A stretch of DNA of 64,000 nt from Terramyces sp. JEL0728 (GCA_027603945.1 JADIIU010000006.1:124001-188000), one strand, 5' to 3'; shown: positions 25,501 to 37,964, numbered from the stretch's first letter. Numbers and translations: made by a program. The notes: generated by a model from the letters alone, not told the origin.

Positions 25501-28500
25501 TTGGGATTTTTCTAGTTCCATAGTTATTTTTACAATCTCAATTTCTTTGAATTTGACAACTTCTTGCAATTTTGAAAGCTGTTTTTCTGCAAAATGTAGC
25601 TTTTCTTGCACATCGTTAATAGATTTACGACTTGAATCTCCATTTGCCTCGGCTTTTGCTTTAAATTGATTTAACTCAATGATGTGCTGCTGTTTCAAAT
25701 CTTCAATTTTTTCCTTTGCTTCCATCTTTATCCGTGACAGTTGCTGGGACAATTCTTCGATTTGGCTGTCGTACTTTTTGGACGAAATCGCAAGTTGATT
25801 CTGGTGCGATTTTACCATTTCCGAATTGCTGTTTTCGTAATCTAGTTTCAGTTTAACTTTTTCATCTGATGCCAACTTCTTCAGCGACTCCAACTCGTAC
25901 TTGAGGCTCGAAATTTCTATCGCCCTATCACTTTTTTCTCTTTCCAGAATGAGCTTGTACTTTTCCTCCAATGCCTCCAAATCTCTTTGCGCATCTTTGG
26001 ACTGCAGTTTGCTTTGGGTTTCAGTTTTGTTTAATCTAGATTGTGACTCTTCATACGACTCTTTTAAACTTCGCAGTTCTTTGTTAAGGGAAGTGAGGGA
26101 GTAACTCAGTTGTTCAATTTGAGACTCAGACTCTTTCTTTTCCCTTTCAACTTTCTTTACTTGCTCAATGAAATCTTCTATTTGCGACTTGTATTCTTGA
26201 ATCCGCTGTTCGTGACTATTGCAGTTTGCAGCTGAAGTAGAAAGATTGATTTCCATTTTCTGGTTCTTGCTTTCTAATTCGTTTAATTTGGATTGCAAAT
26301 CTAGCATACGGTTTTCACAGTCTGAAAGCTTTTGTTTTAAGGCACTGCTATTCGAAATGTAGTTCATGTTGCTGGATTCAATTTCCAAAAGCTTGGCATC
26401 CTTGCTAGATATCTTTGATTGGAGGTTCGAAACAACCAGTTCCTGTTCTGATAGTTTATACTTTAAATCTTTAATATTTTGCTCCAAATCGTTGCACTTG
26501 TATTCTTTTTGCTGCATTTTTTGCTGCGTTGACGCCAGGAGCGATTCGGTATCCACAATTTTGGATTTCAAGTTATTCATTTCCCTTTCAAAGTCGAATT
26601 TAAATCGTTCCTTATCAGATCCTGTTTGCTGCTTAAAATTGGAGTGCTGCTCGTGCAACTCGCTCAATTCAGCTTTTAACTGCTTTGTAATCTTGGACTG
26701 TTCCACTGCTTTCTCATCCTATAGTTAGATAAGCAATTACATATTCTTTTTGAGTTGATACCAGTTTGATTTCAAGCTCTTTCAGCGACCCATCTTTGTT
26801 GCAGAGTTTGGTTTGAAGAGTGGTGATGGCAGCTTGGAGTTCTTCCAATTCCAACTCCCTTTCTCGGACTTTTCGATTTGAAATTTCTGCATTGGTGTCT
26901 TTCTCTTGTATATCTGCCACTTGTTCTTCAAACTTTCTTTCCATTTCAGAAATTGTTTCTGAATTTTTCTGAATAATCGTCTGCTGTTGCTTGATTCTGT
27001 CATGTGCTGCAACACACTCTTTTCTAGCTTCTTCCAAGGCCACCTGGGTCTGTTTCTGCTGCCGATCAGATGAAGTAGCAGTGATTTTCATATGTTCGAT
27101 CGTTCCTCTGGCCTGTTCAAGGTTTTGCTTTTGTTGATTTAAAATCGATTTGATTGATTCCAACTCATCTTTTGTATCACTTAGATCTGACTTGGTTTGA
27201 GCTAGTTTTTCTTTAGATTTGCTGAATTGGCTACTTTGTTCTGCAAAGTCTCCAATTTTTGCTTGAAGCTGTTGATCCAATTTTACAATTTCGTCCTGTT
27301 TCTGAGATGCCAATGCTTTACAGCTATTATAGCTTGCCTCAATTTCAGTGCACTTCTTTTGCAGATCACCGATTGTTGTATTTGAACTCTCGATAAACGA
27401 TTTGATCTGCATGAGCAGCCCACCATGGTGCGCAAAAGTTACCATCGAGCTCGTTTGAGCCGCGTGTACGACATTTTGGATTTCATCAACCAAATGCTGT
27501 AAGGTAGAGGTGCGGTCGCTTAACTGTTTGATATTTGAATCTTTTTCATTTACATCGCCACTAATGTTTTGAATTTTGAAGCTTTGGTTTTGGATTGTAG
27601 CGGAATGGTCCTTGATTAAGGCGTCTTTAGTTGCCAAGTCGCTTTCAAGCGATTTAAGTTTCGCAGACATAGTCTTGTTTGAATCGGTCTCCAGCTTCAA
27701 TTGCGATTTAATCTCGATCACTACCAATTCATTTTCAGTTATGGTCTTTCTATTTTGTATCTTTTGTTCTTCCACCATGTTTTCAAGCTCACTTTGAACT
27801 TTCTTGAGAGACGAAGCCTGATTTTTGCTGTCATTTAGCAGATGCTCCAGTTCGGAAATTTTCTTTTGGAGCATTGTAGACTGGTAAGAGGTGTCGTGAA
27901 TGTTGCTTTCTTTCTCCATTAATTTGCCCTTCAGGGTCGATACTTGCTCTTGCAACAAATTTATGTTGTTGCTTTGGTCTTCAATTAACTGTGTGTTTTC
28001 ATCCCTTAGTTGTAACGAATTTTGAACAGCCCTATTCAATTCATCAATCAGAGCTTGTAACGAACTGGTTTCGTCAAATACCAAAGAGGTTTTTCGTGGG
28101 TCTGAGCGTCCACCGAGTTTGCTTAAACCTAACGAAGGCGAGGCACCTCTCTTTCCAAGTCCAAAGCTGGACATGTTTCTTTTCATAGGAATAAGCTGTG
28201 TAATGGCGAAATCAACTGATTCCACCATAAACTCCAAGCCAGTCTGCTTCTTGCCCAGACTTTCAGTGGCTTCCTGCAGCTCTGTTTGCAACTGTTTGAT
28301 CACAGCTTTGGCTTTTTCGTCTGATTTTTTAAAGGACTTTTCTTTCTCTTCCATTGTATCGCTCAGTTCATTCAGTTTTCCATTCAACTCAATAATGGCC
28401 CGCTGCTTCATCACAGTCTCCTCTTCTTGTCGGAGAGTGATTTCCTCTTGTCGTTTGGTTTGCAAAATCTGTTTGGCTGTTATATCTTCTTGCTCTTTTA

Positions 28501-31500
28501 ACAAGTTTTGGAGATACTGCATTTCCATTTCATACTCGTGCGCACTTGCAGATTTGCTCTTTGACAATTTCTCTCGCTCCTGTTCACTTGTTTCATAGTC
28601 TGATACGGCTTGTTGATGTTTCTTTTTCAGGGCTTCAAAGTCAATGGTTAAACTATTCTTTAAAATGGTTAGGGATTTAATATCTTCGTCTTTAGTTGAA
28701 ATTGCAGATTTGAGTTTATCAACTTCTGTTTTTCCATCTTCCTCAATCTTTCCGACTCTTGTTTCCCACTCTTTGATCTTTCCGTCTTTATCTGAAATCA
28801 TCTTTTCTAGTTTTTCTACTTTTGCGGCGAGTTCTGCGATTTGCGCATCATATTGTGATGTGTCGAATTTCTTGATTTTTAAAGTATCGTCATCTCCCAT
28901 AATTGACTCTCTGTGATGCACAACCTTTTCATTATCATCGTCTTCTCCGGCTGCATCCGCGCTGGAGGAGGTCATTGTAATATCGTTGATATTCTTGGAC
29001 TTTACTATATAGCGCACCAAGCTTTTATAGGCATCGAGCCATGTTTGCTTCTCTTGTATAGATGAATGTGCAATAATGTATCTGTTTGGCTGATCGTATT
29101 CACTGGTTGCCAATATTTCGATTTCCAGCAATTGGGTACTTCCGTTTCCTGGATTTAATGGCTACTTTACCTTGACTTCCCAACGTTTCTGAAATATCAC
29201 AGACTCTGATATCTTTCAGAGCAGTCTTTTCAATTACGTGGTGTTTATCTCGCCAGTCTTTGCGGGCAAGAATAAGCATATCATTGAACATGAACATTTT
29301 CCTCGTTTTCCTGCTATCGCTAAACATAACTTGTATTGCATCTTCTCGAACCAGAAATCGGTTGGAGTTTACTATATTGATCTTTTCTGAAAATCTGTTT
29401 TGAACTTCAATCATTGGCTTCATTCCATTCAATTTACGTGCGCATTCGTTGATTGTTGCCACGCAATTTTGCATTCTCTCCATAGCTTTATTGATGGATA
29501 TTAAATCCGAGTGGTCTGGCGGAGTGTTCTTTATCATTTCTCTGATAAGCAACGGATATTTGCAAATTCTTTGGATTGGCTTTAGCAAAAACCCTGGCAA
29601 ATCCAGCTGTCTAATAATTGGATTTCTATAAACTTCTTCCAAAAAGGATTTGATTTCTGCTTTAGCCAAAAGAGATTTGATAAACTTGGCGGAATTCGCT
29701 TGCTGGTTGCTGCAGTACGGAATATAGCACATAAATCTTTCGCCCATTGACAAGAAAACTTCGGCATAGGCGTTGATATTCCTTATGTCATCAATCTGTG
29801 TGAGTAAATACAAGAAATCAGAATTTACAGATAAAATCTGTTCAACGTTTGCAAACAGCATTTGCATATTTTTAGGAAACATGTTTGGCAAGCTCTGCAT
29901 AGGTTTCATAAACATCTATTGTTAATGGACATCCTACTTCAACTATGATTGCCAAATCGCGGACATAGTCTCGCTCAGTTTGCATAAGTTCCCAAATAAC
30001 TGAAAGTCGCTGTTTTTCTTTATCAGAGAGAAATTTGTATACGCTTGGTGGTATTAAATCCTGAACTTTTTGGTCAACCGCACCTTGTAATATTTCTCCT
30101 GGAGATAGCTGTCCTGTAATAAAAATGGTTCCTCTATTTGAAGATTCAGCCCGTGATCTAGTTACTATTGCCCCTTCATCCCCTTTAGGAACCAATATCG
30201 TTGAATTCCTTCCGCCAGAAGCAAGGTATGTATCTTCATCGCCGACTGGCTTTATCTCGTACGTAACTGAGTTAGATTGTGGCGATCGAATTACACTATT
30301 AGTTCTTGTTCTCCCAGCTTCTGGCTGTGCGACGTGTGTTGGTGTTTCTGGCTGTGCGATGTGTGTTGGTGTTTGAGGTGTACTGGGAGGGAACAGTTCA
30401 GAGGATTCTTTTGACGAATTCAACTGATCATCCGAATATATAATATCATTCTTATTTGGGGGGGCCGAAGTAGATCTGTTTCTCCTAAATGAAGTATCGT
30501 CAGGGTTGGCATCGTTTGTGGATCTGAGTCTCCTAAACCATGAAACCTTTCTATTTTCTTGGTTGGGTAACTCCAAGTTTGTTACTCTTTGCGGCTCTGC
30601 AGATTTAGGTCTTTCATGGGTGGCAGCTGCAGGCTTTTCCTTTACTTTTACGAGATTAGCCGGAAACCATCCGGTAACTGGTTTCTTATCTTCCATACCG
30701 GTGACTCCTTTCCACCAACCGCCTTCTGGGCACTCCATCACTATGATTGATGTCCCTGTTGTAAAGGATAGTTCGTCTTGCTTTGTTTTTTCATAATCGT
30801 AAATAGCTACCACCGTGGTCCCTCTTGGCACAGGCTCTACTGGCCCAATATCTTCTTCAGACACCTCAGCCTTTGAGCTTGGCGGGTGGTATGTTTTATC
30901 TGGGCTATAGTGTTCCACGGCCAACTTGGGAAAGAAACCTTGTTGTCCATTTCTGATATCTTTGGATTGGATAGTCCCTTTTAACCAATACAATTCGTCT
31001 TCTTTTGGTGTGATATCCAGTTCTATGATATCCCCAAACTTCAGCCCCAATTCATCCAAATCTTGGGCATGGTAGTCACTAATTGCGATCAAGATGTTGC
31101 CAGCCTCGAATGGCTTTTCCACTTTCTCTGGGTCTGGTTCAGCAAGGCGATTCAAACTAAGAGTCGAAGCTTGCATCAGCTTAATCTGCGGCGGGGAATT
31201 TGTCAAAGCTTTTTCAAATGTATTATCCACATTTACTTGCGGATCTTCAACAGCAGTCCCTACTTTGAAATCAGTGTCTTTTGAAAATGAATTTCTAATT
31301 GTCAATGATAATTACTGTCTTTCGCTGGTGATTTCTAGAGCTGCTTCTTGCAAAACAGAACTAGGTTAACTATTTCATTACTCTAGAGCTGCTTCCGTTT
31401 GCTGTTGACTATCGGTAGAAATGTTGCCTAGTGCTTCCTCTGCATTTGGACTATTGTTAATCCAACATACTTTGTAGTTCCCACAGGGTTCACTTCTGAA

Positions 31501-32018
31501 TTAACTCCACCTAAACTTTTCTCTTCTGTCGATTGAATTTCAGTCTTTTCGTCTCTAATTCCATTATCTTGACCAAGCGTAGTGGCTTCTTGTGTCTTGC
31601 TAGCTACGATATCATCCGCTTTGTCTATTATATTAAAACTTGGCGTCTCGTGCAGTGTATCTGAATTTTCTTTGGCGGGTAGTGTGTCCTCCATTGGATT
31701 ATCTTTTATGGCATTCTCTGAATTTTGCCCAGTACTATTCTCCTCGGTAAACGATTCGAAATCTGGTTTCTTTTTTGAATTGACTGGCTCCTCTGGTTTG
31801 TCGTAAATTGACATTGTACTGGCATTATTTTGCGGTCCATGCTTTAGAGTTTTTATTTCAACATCCATCGAGTTGATTGAAACCAGATCCAGAGATTTCT
31901 CTCTCTTTGGATATGACCCAACATTATCATTTGGTTCGGAACTAACATCCAGATCATCAATATTTGTAATCGATGCGATGGGCGATATATCCATTTTGTC
32001 TAGACTATCTTTTGACAT
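22549..32018 (-). CDS. Giant SH3-SH3-RhoGEF(DH)-PH-coiled-coil protein
   Basis: Seven exons give about 3,113 residues. Introns: 31451-31470, 31361-31381, 31295-31315, 29916-29937, 29149-29170 and 26719-26740 (20-22 nt). All splice junctions keep frame with no stop. Order: a disordered acidic N-terminus (residues 1-280); SH3-1 (about 288-352, ISDYHAQDLDELGLKFGD); SH3-2 (about 378-440, AIYDYEKTKQDELSF...GGWWKG); a Ser/Pro-rich linker with two TPTHxAQPE repeats; a DH domain (about 650-860, LMQTERDYVRDL, LPGFLLKPIQRICKYPLLI); a PH domain (about 870-990, MFMFNDMLILARK ... KQTWLDAYKSLV) joined across the 29149-29170 intron; then roughly 2,000 residues of coiled coil; and a tail with four SSY...DPRL motifs. 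It is predicted to activate a Rho-family GTPase on a long filamentous scaffold. I know no named protein with this layout. Confidence 0.85.
22552..22850 (-). repeat. Four C-terminal protein repeats, SSY...K(L/F)xxPRxxxD
   Basis: The last 100 residues of the giant RhoGEF-coiled-coil protein contain four copies of a module: SRNSSY or a variant (SRTSSY, SLSSSY), a spacer of 3-8 residues, then K[LF][LVF][DE]PR[LM]x[LF]D. The last two copies are almost identical at DNA level (a shared CTAGCAATTTGCTTTC word), so they duplicated recently. Conserved Tyr and R-x-S positions suggest a phosphorylatable short linear motif that binds a partner. Confidence 0.85.
30321..30374. repeat. 27-bp tandem duplication inside the RhoGEF linker
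   Basis: Two adjacent 27-bp units (30321-30347 and 30348-30374) differ at one base. They encode two TPTHxAQPE units on the minus strand, so the duplication keeps the frame. Confidence 0.9.
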
Positions 32019-32264
32019 GTCTTCTAAGAAAGAGAAATCTTGCGATTACATCATCGTAAAAATGTCAATGAGATAATACTACTGATGCAAAAACGTTACT
32101 TTGGCAAAGATATAGAATGATTTTCTATCCGTGGCTATTATGTCGCTCTGTAATTCGGCCAAACATCTAACTAATCGCGACACAACAAGCTCAGTTTCTA
32201 TACTCACTAATCGCATTCAACATGCACAAATTCCTTTTCGGTCCTCCTTTGTTTTTTACTAGAA

Positions 32265-33740
32265 ATGGAGAAAGTCGAAAAGTTGAAAATTGCGAAAAAG
32301 AAATTGCAAGAATTTAGACTCACCAAGAGCAGAAAGGGATTTTCAAAGAGTTCAGCAGATACAGGAGTAGATCGTAGCAATGCCGACAATATTTCAATTG
32401 AAAGCGATGGTGGGACCGGAAGCATATATGGAATCGACCACACTTTACAACTTTCCTTTGAAATGCCAAATTCATCAATGCACGATACAGAATTGCCATT
32501 GTCTGAAGATAAAATTGAAGTTTTGGAATTGATGCTAAATTTCAAAGACTCTGAACTGCAAGAGGCAAAAGTTAGAATTGACGAGCTCGAGAACCTATTG
32601 GCAAGCAAGGAGAAGCAATTGAAATCGCAAGAATCAGCTCATATATCATCAAACATCATCGATACGGTTAAAGTGGCGGCACACGAAGTATTTCAAAATA
32701 TAAGGGAAGTGGTACAAGAAGTAGTAGAAGAAGACCAAGAAGACTTTAGCGAAGAGCCTGAGGAACAGATGGGGCTCGATCAAAAAGTTGAAGAGACACA
32801 CAAAGAAAACGATCAAGTTCAGCATTCCAGACAAGGGACAGTAACTGAACTGGAAAAAGAAACTTTGGTTAGCTGCTTAAAATTCAACACTGATGAAATA
32901 TTTCAGCTAAAGCATACCATTGCAAAGTTGCAAAATGGAAATTTAGAGGAGCTTCGACAAATAAAAAAGCATTCAGATCATCAAGAGCATATATTGAGAA
33001 GCAAAATTGAAAGATTGGAACGGGAGCTGGCTTTGGCTAGAATCAATAACGCCGTTATGCCGTACAACTTGGACAACATGGAGTTGTCGGTGGAACTCAA
33101 TTTGGAGAAAGCAAATCATGCAAAGAGCACCGCATCGGGCTCTCTATTACTTTCAAACATAGACATGCAAAAGAAAATTGGATTGCTATATACCATCTTT
33201 CATTTGGAAGAACCGTTCACCAATTCTTCTTTTGAAAAACTTTTACAAATATTGAACGAAATATTGAAAGAATGGATCAGAATTAAAGCTGATCTTGAAG
33301 AAGCTCATCAAGTGATTGAAATGCAACATTTGAAAATTATTGAAGCCCTGGATAAGCAGGAAACCCAAAAACTGAGTCGATTAACAATGATTAAAGCGGT
33401 GTCAATGGAATTCACAGACGAAACAACATTCCTAGATCAAATACTAGCAGAATTAAAAGAGCATCCTATGAACAGCGATCCTGCGATTCAAAAGTTGCTT
33501 GTCGAATGTGATAGAATCAATCAAGTGTTTACCCAGCTGCGATTAAAGTTGGCTGCTAAATCAGATAGACTAGATTTCCAGCTTGGATTGAATGCAGAAA
33601 TGAAAAAACTGTTTATCACGAATGCAATCTCTGGCAGCCCCATAGATGTTGATTTCAATGTGATTGGCAAATTCAACGAGGCGAAAATTGAGGTTGGAAG
33701 ATTGCAGGAGCTGTTAATTTCCAATGATATATCATATTAA
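32265..33740 (+). CDS. Coiled-coil protein, possibly a golgin
   Basis: A single exon of about 491 residues starts at ATG 32265. The first 30 residues (VEKLKIAKKKLQEFRLTKSR) resemble the basic N-terminus of GM130-type golgins, where this segment binds the tethering factor p115. Residues 85-130 and 200-270 are coiled coil, separated by a strongly acidic region (VVEEDQEDFSEEPEEQ), and the C-terminal 170 residues are helical. There is no GRIP domain or membrane anchor at the end. The golgin idea rests on the N-terminal motif only. It is divergently transcribed from the giant RhoGEF-coiled-coil gene across 246 bp, so a shared promoter is possible. Confidence 0.6.
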   Translation: MEKVEKLKIAKKKLQEFRLTKSRKGFSKSSADTGVDRSNADNISIESDGGTGSIYGIDHTLQLSFEMPNSSMHDTELPLSEDKIEVLELMLNFKDSELQEAKVRIDELENLLASKEKQLKSQESAHISSNIIDTVKVAAHEVFQNIREVVQEVVEEDQEDFSEEPEEQMGLDQKVEETHKENDQVQHSRQGTVTELEKETLVSCLKFNTDEIFQLKHTIAKLQNGNLEELRQIKKHSDHQEHILRSKIERLERELALARINNAVMPYNLDNMELSVELNLEKANHAKSTASGSLLLSNIDMQKKIGLLYTIFHLEEPFTNSSFEKLLQILNEILKEWIRIKADLEEAHQVIEMQHLKIIEALDKQETQKLSRLTMIKAVSMEFTDETTFLDQILAELKEHPMNSDPAIQKLLVECDRINQVFTQLRLKLAAKSDRLDFQLGLNAEMKKLFITNAISGSPIDVDFNVIGKFNEAKIEVGRLQELLISNDISY

Positions 33741-33828
33741 TAAATAATTAATTTCGAGATTCTTACTATAGGCAAATACGCGGTGATGTCATACTAAATT
33801 CTATTTGAATTTACACCTCCTTAATAAA

Positions 33829-36800
33829 ATGGATTCTGAAGAAGAAAATAGCAATGGAGAATTTTCAGGGAGTGAAGCAGATAACAATGTTCAAGATGAA
33901 GAGGTAGTGGAGGAAACGGGTGAAGAATTTGAGGAAAGTGAAGAGGAGGAAGACGAGGGAGATTCAGAAGAGGAAGAAGACGGTCTGTCCGATAATGGAG
34001 ACCAGCAAATTGCGGAAACCACTAGTGGACTAAACGAAATCCTGCAATCCATAGAGGCAGACAATGATTCTGCAGCAACTGCAATCTTTGATGAAATCCA
34101 AAATACACTGAAACAAGTCGCATCCAACTCTACTGAAGAGGTAGCTGCATTGATTCAAAAATTGGGGTTGGACTATGAAAAATTTAACAGCCTGTTAAGT
34201 GAATCCAAACGCCAAACTAAAACAATTGCCCAGAAAGCTGCCAAATTATCACAGGATTTGGTAGAGAACCATGGAAAGATGAAGAATGTTCTTAAAACTG
34301 TTCAGACCGACCGCCAAATGGTTAGTTCGATGAGAAAGGAATTGAAGAAGGCTTGGAAAGTCGTTGAAGTAAATACCGAGAAAGAAATGAAATCAAAAGA
34401 AGTTATTTCTGGGTTGAAAAACGAGCTAGCTGCCCTCAAGTATGCATCTTCAGATGGCGCATCAGCAGTTGGTGGAGGAATTCCAGACTCTGTGACTTTG
34501 GGGAAAAACAAACTATTGTCGCTTCAACTAGAGCAGGAAGAAGTCATTAAAAAGCTTGCCAAGGTATTTAAATGCTAACCAGACCAAACAAGAATTGGAA
34601 AATGAATTGGCCAATTCACTAAATGAGATTAAAGCATTGAAGGTCGATGTAGAAGATTCGGAGGTAAAAATAGAACACTTGTGCAAAGAAAGAGAGTATA
34701 AAGATGAAGAAATGCTTTCTTTAAAAGATTACTTGGCAGCAAAGAAATCAGAACATGACCGTGAAATCAGAGAAAGAGAAAAAACAGAAAAAGAGTTGCG
34801 ATTTTCAACGGAAGCCAATGAAAAAAAGGAAGCTGATGTAAAAATAAAAACTGAAGAAATCAAACTACTAAAGGAAGGGTTGGCAAAGACAGAACTGCTC
34901 CTTCAAAATGAAAAAGTACGAAGTGAAAAGCTAGAGACCGAAAGAGATCATTTACAATCGATCCAGATCCGGTTCCAGCAAGATTTGGATGAACAAGCGG
35001 TCACAAGCCAATCACTCCTCAATAAAACACACGAACAAGGGAGGAAGCTGAAATCTTCTGAAGATGAAATATCAAGATTAAGGGAATTAAACAAGACGCT
35101 TTCCAAATCAAAGCAACTATTAATGAAGAAATTCAAAGTAATTGACGAGACCAAAACTGGTATTGAACTAGAACGAGATACCCTTCGCGTATTTGGTTTT
35201 TAATATTCAGAGCGTCAATTCCCATCTAAAACATGATGTCGAATCTACTAAAAAGGAATTGGAAACAGCCTCTAAAAATGTTGATATGCTTACCAGAGAA
35301 AGAGACATTTCACAAAAGAATTTTGTGAAATCAACGACTGCTTCTCTAAAGCAGTACAATATTCTGAAGCTTTCGGAACAAAATAAACGCAATTTGGAGC
35401 AAGAAATACAAGCCTACAAAGATGAAGCCCAGAAAATGAGAAAAGTAATCAGGATTAACACCAGCTTATCTATACGCTCGAAAGGGAAAGAGATGACCAC
35501 CTGAATCAAGTCTCGCTGATGAACCACGAAGCAGACGCAAAAGATGAAGAAATTAAGATGAAGGATGTCATTATCTTTGATTCCAAAAAGAAAATCACAG
35601 AGTTTGAAAAGAAACTGAAGGAGCAGCAAACTTTGTATGAAAATGTCCGCACTGACAGAAACGTCTACTCCAAAAACTTGTTGGAGAGCCAAGACGAAAT
35701 CATGGAAATGAAGAGAAAACTGAAGATCATGAACCACCAGGTGGAGCAGTTGAAGGAAGAAATCGCCTCTCGCGAAACAGGTAATTATTCTGTAATGTAG
35801 TTTTGGTAAAAGAACACTTTGAACACTCCAAATTAGAAAAGGAAAAGGAAGCCCTGCTTTTGCAAATTGCGAAACTGCAACAACAGCATGATGAATCGCA
35901 CCAAATGATCCAAAACCAGCAGTGTGAAGAAAATAAACTGCGACACATTATCAGTGAAGCTGATTTGGAAAGAATACGCCAAAAAAAAGAGTACGACTGT
36001 GTGGTACAAGAAAGAGTAATATTTATTTTATATCCAGGATATTTTAGGAACACAGCTGATCAGGCGTAACGATGAACTTAGTTTACTCTACGAAAAAATC
36101 AAAATCCAAACATCCACTTTAAACAAAGGAGAAATCCAATACAGAGAACGACTTGAAGATATTCGTGTGCTAAGACTGGAAATTAAAAAGCTGCGCAGAG
36201 AGAAAGTGATATTGCAAACAGAAACACAGAATGTAGATAGTCTACGAAACGAAATATTCAAGCTTCAGCGTGATATTTTGCGGGAGCGAACTCGTGTCAA
36301 AGTATTGGAAGGTTTCTTTTCCTAACTTTCAGAAGAATTAGAATCGCCAATGAATATTCATAGATGGAGAAAGTTGGCTGGATCAGACCCATCAACCTAC
36401 GAATTAATCTCAAAGATCCAAACACTTCAAAAACGTTTGATTTCAAAGACTGAAGAGGTTGTAGAGAAAGAGTTAATAATTCAACAAAAAGAGAAACTGT
36501 ATGCTGATGTAAAGAAAGTACTACAGAGGCAGCCTGGGCCAGAGATACTGGAGGAGCTTCAAGTTGTTCGAGCGGCAGTCAAATCAAAAGTTAGGGAATC
36601 AAAGGTTAGTTTCATTAACCAAGGCACTAGCATCAGAGCTAAACATGTACCACTCGCAAGTTAACGAATACAAGTATGAAATTGAGAAATTGAATAGGGA
36701 AATGCAAGAATTGAAAAGCAAATACTTTCAACTTCGTAAAAAGAGACAAAACGAAAAACGAATTCAAGTTGCCACCATTAAAGAGCCTGATCTATATCCA

Positions 36801-37403
36801 TTATTTGATGATCGCGCAACGCCGTTTGGCATGAATGAAGAGCTTCCCGCTTTACCAAACAAACCACAGAGGTAAACTTTATTTAATGCAAGTCGCGGAA
36901 ATACTGGAAAGACCATCAAGTCAAATGTTGTTGCTGGCCCTAGATTCTCTGGAGGTGGGTTTAACATGTCCACTGGTACCAATGTAAATCAGAAACCGAA
37001 AACTGCTGAGCCTGAAGCAATTGATACCAAACCAATACCTATCCCAGACCATGAGATAAATTTGGAAGATCGGCCTGTAGTAGATATTGCTACCCCTGAT
37101 GCATTTTCCAAAGTGGAAGTAGTCCGAATGCCAACAACTGCAGTGGAGCAGCCAAAGGAGATAGAACAGCAATCTGTGCCAGTGGAAATCCAAGAGATGA
37201 AACCTAGCGATGATGCTAGTTTGCCAGTTGATACACCGTTAATGAACGAACCACAGGGCGAAGTTACATCGAAATCATTGCTTGATGTAAACGCTGCAAG
37301 GCAATTGAATGGATCTGGAGGTAGTCATGGTGCAAATCAATCTGCGATAGGAAGCACAGTAGGCTCAAGGGCAGATATAGCCAGTGCTCCAGAGGAAACA
37401 TAA
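33829..37403 (+). CDS. CFAP58: CFAP58 (CCDC147), flagellar coiled-coil protein
   Basis: Nine exons give about 1,136 residues. Introns: 34564-34582, 35189-35210, 35445-35464, 35781-35800, 36016-36037, 36312-36332, 36605-36623 and 36872-36892 (19-22 nt). After splicing, conserved CFAP58 blocks line up in order: NKRNLEQEIQAYKDEAQKMR, YSKNLLESQDEIMEMKRKLK, RRNDELSLLYEKIKI, IHRWRKLAGSDPSTYELI, LQKRLISKTEEVVEKEL and ASELNMY...NEYKYEIEKL. CFAP58 is needed for assembly of the sperm flagellum in animals. This protein is longer than the human one (about 872 residues as I recall) because of a highly acidic N-terminus (about 60 residues) and a disordered C-terminal tail of about 150. The last intron is inferred: unspliced, the protein would stop right after ALPNKPQR. 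Splicing adds GPRFSGGGFNMS, which resembles the vertebrate tail, and the frame then stays open to 37403. Confidence 0.92.
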
Positions 37404-37436
37404 TTGTTTTAATAGTATTTTATTGTTAAACTAATT

Positions 37437-37934
37437 TCAATCTTCTTCATCAACCTCTTCCATTACTATTACACCGTCGTCTTCATCCACTTTGTTTCGC
37501 TTCACAGACATTTGCTCCAGCAGAGCAGCGGGAAGTATCGTCTTTTCATCTGCCCCGTTATGCCCAAGAAAACAAAACCACTCACCGTCACCTCCGCCAA
37601 TCCACCACGACCCTAAAAATCCCAAATCCTTTGTTGTTGCCGACGTTCTCCACGAAATATCGCCTTTTCTTTCTCTGGAGGGGAAATGAAGGTATCCAGC
37701 ATAAGCAAATAACCCAATTACAAACGCTTTAGTTGGTTTCATTGCACTCCCATTAAATAGCCAATCTCCAGTCATACTGATTGCCCAAGTCGTGTACAAT
37801 ATTGAGCGCATAGAAGGGCTTGTAAAATATAGCCAGAGCATTTCTGGTCTCTGTCTAGGTTCATCTAAAACATGTCCTAAATAAAACGAGCTGAATCCAA
37901 GTAATCCATAGTCCAAGAAACTCGCCAATGCCAT
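37437..37934 (-). CDS. Small multi-pass membrane protein, unknown
   Basis: About 165 residues from ATG 37934; a longer frame begins only at a TTG. Two or three hydrophobic segments can be seen: LLGFSSFYLGHVL, SILYTTWAISMTGDWLF and AFVIGLFAYAGYL. A soluble stretch rich in Trp/Gly follows (GSWWIGGGDGEWFCFLG), and the tail is very acidic (EEVDEED). I do not recognise the family. The start codon lies 30 bp from the start of the divergent TBC1D7 gene, and the stop lies 33 bp from the CFAP58 stop. Confidence 0.6.
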   Translation of the reverse strand: MALASFLDYGLLGFSSFYLGHVLDEPRQRPEMLWLYFTSPSMRSILYTTWAISMTGDWLFNGSAMKPTKAFVIGLFAYAGYLHFPSRERKGDISWRTSATTKDLGFLGSWWIGGGDGEWFCFLGHNGADEKTILPAALLEQMSVKRNKVDEDDGVIVMEEVDEED

Positions 37935-37964
37935 TTTGATTTTCCAACTTTTTTCGAATTTCAA

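Noticed and set aside
22920..29000. Many plus-strand open frames rich in Ser, Phe and Cys opposite the coiled-coil gene
   Set aside because: They are antisense shadows of Glu/Lys/Leu-rich coding DNA; the minus-strand gene is continuous, so these are not genes.
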